Of a stretch of DNA of 8,653 bases, positions 5,786-8,653 are shown piece after piece. The stretch spans positions 1 through 8,653 of the forward strand of contig JAFDBA010000139.1 of the NCBI GenBank assembly GCA_019313505.1, given 5' to 3'. How positions within the stretch are numbered: the stretch's first letter is position 1; each line of letters begins with the position of its first letter. Made by a program: the position numbers and the translations under genes. The notes under the pieces were generated by a model that saw nothing but the letters and a program-made list of their open reading frames with translations, did not search any database and was not told where the DNA came from. The stretch comes from Deltaproteobacteria bacterium. GTDB lineage: Bacteria > Desulfobacterota > Desulfobacteria > Desulfobacterales > UBA11574.

Positions 5786-6253
5786 TTAAGCGGCAGCCGG
5801 CTCGGCAGCAGCTTCGGGCACAGCCTCGGGAGCAGGTCCTTGCCTGGCATTTTTTACAATTAGATAGAAACCGACCGCTCCAAGAAGACTGTAAACTAGA
5901 ATAAACGCGATTAAAGATATCAGCACCTGAGAACTCGCAATCGGAGATGCTGCATCCGAAGTCTTCATCAGTCCATACACGATCCAGGGCTGGCGGCCGA
6001 CTTCAGCCAGGACCCATCCCAGTTCAATGGCGATGTACGGCAATGGGATTGACCAGAGCATAATCTTTAAATAACCGGGACTTTCAACCAGACGGTTTCT
6101 TTTAAACCATCCAATAATGGTTAATAAGGGAAAGAGGGTTCCCAGGGCAACCATTGTTCTGAAAGAAAAGAAGGAAAGTAATACAGGGGGCCTTTCATCT
6201 TTTGGAAAATCCTTGAGTCCCCTTACTTCCGCATTAAAATCATGACGAACCAA
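5786..6253 (-). CDS. cydA: Cytochrome bd quinol oxidase subunit I, C-terminal fragment (frameshifted cydA)
   Basis: This is the C-terminal third of CydA (up to 155 residues), in a different frame from the N-terminal part. It begins inside the Q-loop region (VRHDFNAEVRGL). It contains SFRTMV with M34, the expected heme b558 ligand (E. coli M393), and R32 beside it. It also has the strongly conserved GWVLAEVGRQPW (79-90), including E84, which corresponds to E. coli E445 near hemes b595/d. Three hydrophobic segments follow, then an Ala/Pro/Glu-rich tail. The only possible start is a TTG at 6253 without a ribosome binding site, in mid-domain, so this is not an independent gene. It overlaps the N-terminal fragment by 14 bases. 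It is cydA broken by a small deletion and frameshift, or a sequence error. Confidence 0.92.
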   Translation of the reverse strand: MVRHDFNAEVRGLKDFPKDERPPVLLSFFSFRTMVALGTLFPLLTIIGWFKRNRLVESPGYLKIMLWSIPLPYIAIELGWVLAEVGRQPWIVYGLMKTSDAASPIASSQVLISLIAFILVYSLLGAVGFYLIVKNARQGPAPEAVPEAAAEPAAA

Positions 6254-7055
6254 AGAGGTGAAGAGGGGCTCGGGTGGTTGTTTCCCAGTGGGCCTCCATG
6301 GCTGCCAGTTTGGCAGGCTGGGTTTCGTTTACATGGACCCCATGCATATCTCCTGTTATAGCAGTGAAAATTGAAAAGATCAGCCCGAATACAAGGGCAA
6401 TCCGGAATGACTTTGTAAAAAAATCGATGTGCTGTTTTTTCAAAAGATGATATGCACTGATGCCCATGACAAAGAAAGCGCTTAAAATATAGGCCGCCGG
6501 GACGGTATGAAAAAACTCAAGGATGGCAAACTTGTTGAAAACAACCGCGGCAAAATCGACAAGCTCGGCCCTGCCGTTCCTGATAGTAAAACCGACGGGA
6601 TGCTGCATCCAGCCGTTTGCCATAAGAATCCATACAGCAGACATGGTTCCTGCACCCGCAATAAGCCACATGACAATAGCATGTGCCTTTTTTGATATTT
6701 TGTTCCACCCGAAAATCCAGACACCGATGAGAGTCGATTCCAGAAAAAAGGCCGTAGTTGCTTCTATGGCAAGAAGCGAACCGAAAATATCACCCACATA
6801 AGCTGAATACCGGGACCAATTTGTTCCGAATTGAAATTCCAGGGTAATACCGGTGACAACCCCAACAGCAAAGTTGATCAAAAACAGCTTGCCCCAGAAT
6901 TTCGTCATTCTAAGATACGTTTCATCTCCTGTCTTGACATATTTTGTCTCCATAAAGGCCACCAGTACAGAAAGACCCAATGTCAGAGGGACAAACAAAA
7001 AATGAAACATGGTGGCGGTTGCAAATTGCAGCCGTGAAAGAAGTACTACATCCAT
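6240..7055 (-). CDS. cydA: Cytochrome bd quinol oxidase subunit I, N-terminal fragment (frameshifted cydA)
   Basis: This is the N-terminal 271 residues of CydA. Conserved residues are in place: H18 (heme b595 ligand), E98 and E106 in AIEATTAFFLEST (proton path), H183 in EFFHTVP (heme b558 ligand), and the quinol-loop residues K249 and E254 in QPAKLAAMEAHWE. The protein then reads APLHLF and immediately changes to GSS and a TGA at 6242-6240. Normal short-Q-loop CydA proteins continue for some 20 or more residues (a PDE/N-rich stretch and an IPG segment) before the sequence found in the next frame, so bases are missing as well as the frame being shifted. An AGGGGGG site lies five to six bases before the ATG. 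It follows the zinc-ribbon gene by only 10 bases. Confidence 0.93.
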   Translation of the reverse strand: MDVVLLSRLQFATATMFHFLFVPLTLGLSVLVAFMETKYVKTGDETYLRMTKFWGKLFLINFAVGVVTGITLEFQFGTNWSRYSAYVGDIFGSLLAIEATTAFFLESTLIGVWIFGWNKISKKAHAIVMWLIAGAGTMSAVWILMANGWMQHPVGFTIRNGRAELVDFAAVVFNKFAILEFFHTVPAAYILSAFFVMGISAYHLLKKQHIDFFTKSFRIALVFGLIFSIFTAITGDMHGVHVNETQPAKLAAMEAHWETTTRAPLHLFGSS

Positions 7056-7065
7056 TAGTACCCCC

Positions 7066-7251
7066 CTATGCTTTTCCTTCCAATTTACACTGTGTAAAGT
7101 CTATCTCTTGTTTGCATTCACTGCATATATGAGTTTTATCAAACTCATCAGAAAAGATTTCAACTTCTTGATCGCAGTTGGGACATTTACAGCTAAATGA
7201 CGAAAGTGTTTTAAAGTTTGCAAAACCAGGGCAATGTTTTGGTGTAGACAT
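7066..7251 (-). CDS. Small zinc-ribbon protein preceding cydA
   Basis: This 61-aa cytoplasmic protein has two cysteine knuckles, C21-K-C23-P-N-C26 and C43-S-E-C46, plus C7 (HCPGF) and C55, typical of a zinc ribbon or possibly a metal-cluster site. The layout CPGF, then CPNCDQEVEIF, then CSECKQEI resembles a family of short zinc-ribbon proteins in anaerobes that I recall only in general terms. An in-frame ATG at 7332 would add 27 residues, but the start at 7251 has a strong AAGGAGG six bases before it, and the extension would run into an inverted-repeat element, so I prefer 7251. The 10-base gap to cydA makes cotranscription and translational coupling likely. A role in regulation or assembly of cytochrome bd is possible but unproven. 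Confidence 0.8.
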   Translation of the reverse strand: MSTPKHCPGFANFKTLSSFSCKCPNCDQEVEIFSDEFDKTHICSECKQEIDFTQCKLEGKA

Positions 7252-7276
7252 AACTTCCTCCTTAAATAAAATTATT

Positions 7277-7419
7277 TCGTAAAAAATCCGATTTAGACGG
7301 TTTCGTATTAAGTTCAAATTCAAGGCGTTCAAATTTTACAATCATGAGGCGTACTTATGGTATGTTGTATGATTGCAAAATGCAGCACAACGCAGAAGTT
7401 GGACTTTTTGCGCGAAACC
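7277..7419. repeat. Large imperfect palindromic intergenic element
   Basis: The nested inverted repeats are GGTTTCG (7299-7305) with CGAAACC (7413-7419), and ATTTTACAATCAT (7333-7345) with ATGATTGCAAAAT (7369-7381, one mismatch). TCGTAAAAAATCC (7277-7289) also pairs loosely with GGACTTTTTGCGCGA (7401-7415). The whole segment could fold into a long cruciform or RNA hairpin and has no coding potential. Its left end closely resembles the terminal repeat of the element between cydA and cydB, suggesting related miniature elements. It lies 11 bases after the flavodoxin stop and may separate the flavodoxin and cydAB transcripts. Confidence 0.75.
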
Positions 7420-7430
7420 TTATGCTACGC

Positions 7431-7862
7431 TTATAATTTTTCGGCAACCTCGCGGCCGTAGTCCTGGGCCATTTGAAGTCCCCCGCCAAGAGAGCTCGAT
7501 TTAAGCCTTAAAGGACCGCTGATCATGTTCATCTTAAAAATATTTTTCATGGTATCAAAAATACGGTCAGGCGCTTCTCCGCTCCAGCCGAATGCACCGA
7601 ATGCACCGCCTGTTTTTCCTTCAAGGCCTGCCTTTTCAGCCAGAAAAAGCATGGTTTTCATTCCCTGGATCATACTTCCGTGGTAGGTGGCCGATCCAAA
7701 AACAAGGGCATCATAACCTTGAAGGTCTGCTTCCTTTTTTATGTCATTGACTTTTACAACATTTGCTTCATGATCTGAAAATCGAATACCTTCAGCAATG
7801 AGCTCGCCAATTTTCATAGTTTCTCCGGTTCGTGTTGCACAAACAATAAGAGCTTTGGCCAT
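7431..7862 (-). CDS. Short flavodoxin resembling the flavodoxin domain of flavodiiron proteins
   Basis: This 143-aa FMN electron carrier has a phosphate-binding loop TRTGET (10-15) after the first beta strand (ALIVCA). It also has GSATYHGSM (56-64) and GAFGAFGWSGEA (86-97). The last motif is close to GSYGWSGES in the C-terminal domain of Roo in this same window, so this looks like a stand-alone relative of that domain. There is no signal peptide. It has a strong AAGGAGA site before the ATG and follows the rubredoxin-like gene by 28 bases, suggesting one operon with superoxide reductase. Likely partners are the oxygen-defence reductases; the pairing is inferred. A palindromic element starts shortly after its stop. 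Confidence 0.92.
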   Translation of the reverse strand: MAKALIVCATRTGETMKIGELIAEGIRFSDHEANVVKVNDIKKEADLQGYDALVFGSATYHGSMIQGMKTMLFLAEKAGLEGKTGGAFGAFGWSGEAPDRIFDTMKNIFKMNMISGPLRLKSSSLGGGLQMAQDYGREVAEKL

Positions 7863-7890
7863 GTTATATTCTCCTTAAAATTTAATCACG

Positions 7891-8046
7891 TCATCTTATT
7901 CGCTTGTCGGTGCCCTCAAATTCGCAGTCCGGCGTATAACAGGTGTTGTCGAGGAACTCACATTTTTCTTTGCAGGATGGACACCGGTCAGGCGGTTTGT
8001 CAGCCTCCAGCGTATATCCGCAATTCCCACATTTCCAACTTGCCAT
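7891..8046 (-). CDS. Small rubredoxin-like (rubrerythrin-type) iron protein
   Basis: This 51-aa protein begins MASWKCGNCGY and has C6-x2-C9 and C22-x2-C25 (CPSC) pairs separated by only 12 residues, which is the short rubredoxin fold found at the C-terminus of rubrerythrin. Three more cysteines, C29, C36 and C41 (the last two in CYTPDC), are unlike ordinary rubredoxin and might bind metal or form a disulfide. I reject the in-frame upstream ATG at 8073: the ATG at 8046 has an exceptionally good ribosome binding site, GATCACCTCCTT on the plus strand (8050-8061), matching the full anti-Shine-Dalgarno sequence. That site overlaps the superoxide reductase stop codon, so the two genes are adjacent parts of one operon. 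The likely role is electron transfer to superoxide reductase or rubrerythrin. Confidence 0.9.
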   Translation of the reverse strand: MASWKCGNCGYTLEADKPPDRCPSCKEKCEFLDNTCYTPDCEFEGTDKRIR

Positions 8047-8049
8047 AAT

Positions 8050-8061
8050 GATCACCTCCTT
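8050..8061 (-). promoter_or_regulatory. Extended Shine-Dalgarno site of the rubredoxin-like gene
   Basis: On the minus strand the sequence reads AAGGAGGTGATC, a 12-base match to the complement of the 16S rRNA 3' end, with the GGAGG core eight bases from the ATG. It overlaps the TAA of the superoxide reductase gene. It fixes the start at 8046 and suggests strong translation. Confidence 0.85.
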
Positions 8062-8336
8062 TATGCTTTCCAAAGACCATGTATATTGCAGTATTCTCGT
8101 GCTGTAACCTGTTCAGCTTCTACATTGAAAATTGCTTCCGGAGTTTCACCGGGATTGAGAAACTGCCGGTAAGCCTTGCCGTCAGCTATAATTTCAATCC
8201 ATTCAATCCAGTGTTTATCTTCCATGGGATGAGCAACTTCTCCGACCTTAACCTTAACACCGCCTTCAACTTTTTCAATCACCGGGACATGCTTCTCTTT
8301 AGCCGCATCAACCGTATTTTCAACAAGCAAATTCAT
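8061..8336 (-). CDS. dfx: Superoxide reductase catalytic domain (desulfoferrodoxin center II), frameshifted from its N-terminus
   Basis: This 91-residue open frame holds the complete Fe(His4Cys) domain that reduces superoxide to peroxide in the cytoplasm. The iron ligands are H16 (KEKHVPV), H36 (AHPME), H42 (DKHWIEW), and C83 and H86 in REYCNIHG; the substrate-guiding E14-K15 pair is also kept. Reading upstream of the ATG in this same frame gives ELVCCGKP, the end of a desulforedoxin domain, and then a TGA. The desulforedoxin start lies in another frame at 8413-8333. The gene therefore began as a two-iron desulfoferrodoxin and has lost about 22 bases. The ATG at 8336 overlaps the stop of the upstream fragment (ATGA), so reinitiation could still make a one-iron enzyme. 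No good ribosome binding site precedes it. Confidence 0.92.
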   Translation of the reverse strand: MNLLVENTVDAAKEKHVPVIEKVEGGVKVKVGEVAHPMEDKHWIEWIEIIADGKAYRQFLNPGETPEAIFNVEAEQVTAREYCNIHGLWKA

Positions 8337-8413
8337 GGGTTTGCCGCAGCAAACAAGTTCTCAACTATATTTCCACATACACCACATTTGTATACCTCAA
8401 GTCTTTTCGCCAT
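8333..8413 (-). pseudogene. dfx: Truncated N-terminal desulforedoxin domain of desulfoferrodoxin
   Basis: This 26-codon remnant reads MAKRLEVYKCGVCGNIVE and then NLFAAANP before TGA. The first 18 residues match the start of desulfoferrodoxin, including the first cysteine pair C10 and C13 of the rubredoxin-like center I. The second pair (CC in ELVCCG) is present in the DNA but in the other frame. Family members normally have about seven residues of the type VLHxGGG between NIVE and ELVCC; these are missing and the frame shifts at that point. A strong AAAGGAGGAG site lies before the ATG, so this remains the real translation entry point of the gene. Confidence 0.88.
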
Positions 8414-8438
8414 TTTTTATCTCCTCCTTTAAAATGTA

Positions 8439-8511
8439 GGACACAGATGAACACAGATGAAGACAGATAGTATCATATTGAATATACTGATAATCTGTGG
8501 TTATCCGTGTC
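8439..8511. repeat. Imperfect palindrome of ACACAGAT units upstream of dfx
   Basis: GACACAGATGAACACAGAT (8440-8458) is the inverse of the segment at 8493-8511 (ATCTGTGG...CCGTGTC) with three mismatches in 19. Three tandem (A)GACAGAT/ACACAGAT units make up the left side. It lies between rubrerythrin and dfx, and a partial copy of one arm occurs at 2769-2793. It appears to be a dispersed intergenic repeat; no terminator T-run or clear promoter is visible in it. Confidence 0.7.
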
Positions 8512-8521
8512 TTTATTTAGT

Positions 8522-8653
8522 TTAGTAGTTCTCTCCCATCAGTTCAAAATGGGCCTGGGGGTGGGCACAGGCCGGACATGAATCAGGTGCTTCGTTCCCT
8601 TCATGGAGATAGCCGCAGTTACGGCATCGCCAAATCACTTTTTCATCCCTTTT
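8522..8653 (-). CDS. rbr: Rubrerythrin, C-terminal rubredoxin-like domain (partial)
   Basis: The last 43 codons of a gene whose start lies beyond the window are present, ending at TAA (8524-8522). The peptide reads VIWRCRNCGYLHEG, then EAPDSCPACAHP and ends HFELMGENY. This is the short rubredoxin-like Fe(Cys)4 domain, CxxC-x12-CxxC, that closes rubrerythrins, which reduce hydrogen peroxide to water at a di-iron site. The di-iron four-helix domain would be upstream and is not visible, so a different member of the ferritin-like family (for example nigerythrin) cannot be excluded. Its position directly upstream of desulfoferrodoxin fits a peroxide/superoxide defence operon, since superoxide reductase produces the peroxide that rubrerythrin removes. 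Confidence 0.9.
   Translation of the reverse strand, partial: KRDEKVIWRCRNCGYLHEGNEAPDSCPACAHPQAHFELMGENY

Noticed and set aside
5786..7055. Programmed ribosomal frameshift joining the two cydA frames
   Set aside because: There is no slippery sequence at the overlap, and conserved residues are missing as well as the frame being shifted, so a deletion or sequence error is a better explanation.
7252..7332. N-terminal extension of the zinc-ribbon protein from an ATG at 7332
   Set aside because: It would be translated from the palindromic element and lacks a ribosome binding site, while ATG 7251 has a strong AAGGAGG.
8047..8073. Upstream start of the rubredoxin-like protein at 8073
   Set aside because: It would overlap the superoxide reductase stop and include the Shine-Dalgarno sequence in the coding region; the ATG at 8046 is ideally spaced from that site.

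Overview
This window looks like part of a chromosome from a strictly anaerobic sulfate reducer of the Desulfobacterota, probably Desulfobacterales-like. The inference rests on gene content: a rubredoxin:oxygen oxidoreductase, desulfoferrodoxin, rubrerythrin, a CX4C-type second rubredoxin, a cytochrome c7/c3-like triheme protein and a DVU0298-like HEAT protein. The intergenic inverted repeats also resemble those I associate with that group. The identification is by recognition only, without a database search.

Layout: every convincing gene lies on the minus strand, so transcription runs from high to low coordinates. In that order they are: the C-terminal end of rubrerythrin (8653-8522, cut by the window edge); desulfoferrodoxin/superoxide reductase (8413-8061, frameshifted); a 51-aa rubredoxin-like protein (8046-7891); a short flavodoxin (7862-7431); an inverted-repeat element (7419-7277); a 61-aa zinc-ribbon protein (7251-7066); cydA (7055-5786, frameshifted with a short internal deletion); a MITE-like repeat (about 5739-5612); cydB (5567-4539); a secreted triheme cytochrome c (4507-4166); another inverted repeat (4120-4050); an iron-sulfur flavoprotein fused to an ArsC-like arsenate reductase/LMW phosphatase domain (4009-3032); a CX4C rubredoxin (3012-2806); two tandem classical rubredoxins (2721-2560 and 2505-2341); the flavodiiron oxygen reductase Roo (2314-1130); a small ferredoxin (1023-832); and a HEAT-like protein (793-122). 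A plus-strand gene may end near position 85. No gap longer than 300 bases lacks a gene, and I saw no tRNA, rRNA, CRISPR array, transposase or integrase.

How the genes work together: this is an oxygen and reactive-oxygen defence island. Superoxide is handled by superoxide reductase and peroxide by rubrerythrin. O2 is reduced in the cytoplasm by Roo fed by rubredoxin, and at the membrane by cytochrome bd quinol oxidase. The rubredoxins, flavodoxin and ferredoxin are the likely electron carriers. The ISF-ArsC fusion probably adds a redox-linked thiol/arsenate function.

The most notable features are two separate lesions in core defence genes and the fused ISF-ArsC protein. Desulfoferrodoxin has lost the middle of its desulforedoxin domain through a short frameshifting deletion, leaving an ATGA overlap that could still allow translation of the catalytic domain. 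cydA is split in its Q-loop region by a deletion plus frameshift. The lesions could be real decay or assembly/sequencing artefacts; the sequence alone cannot decide.
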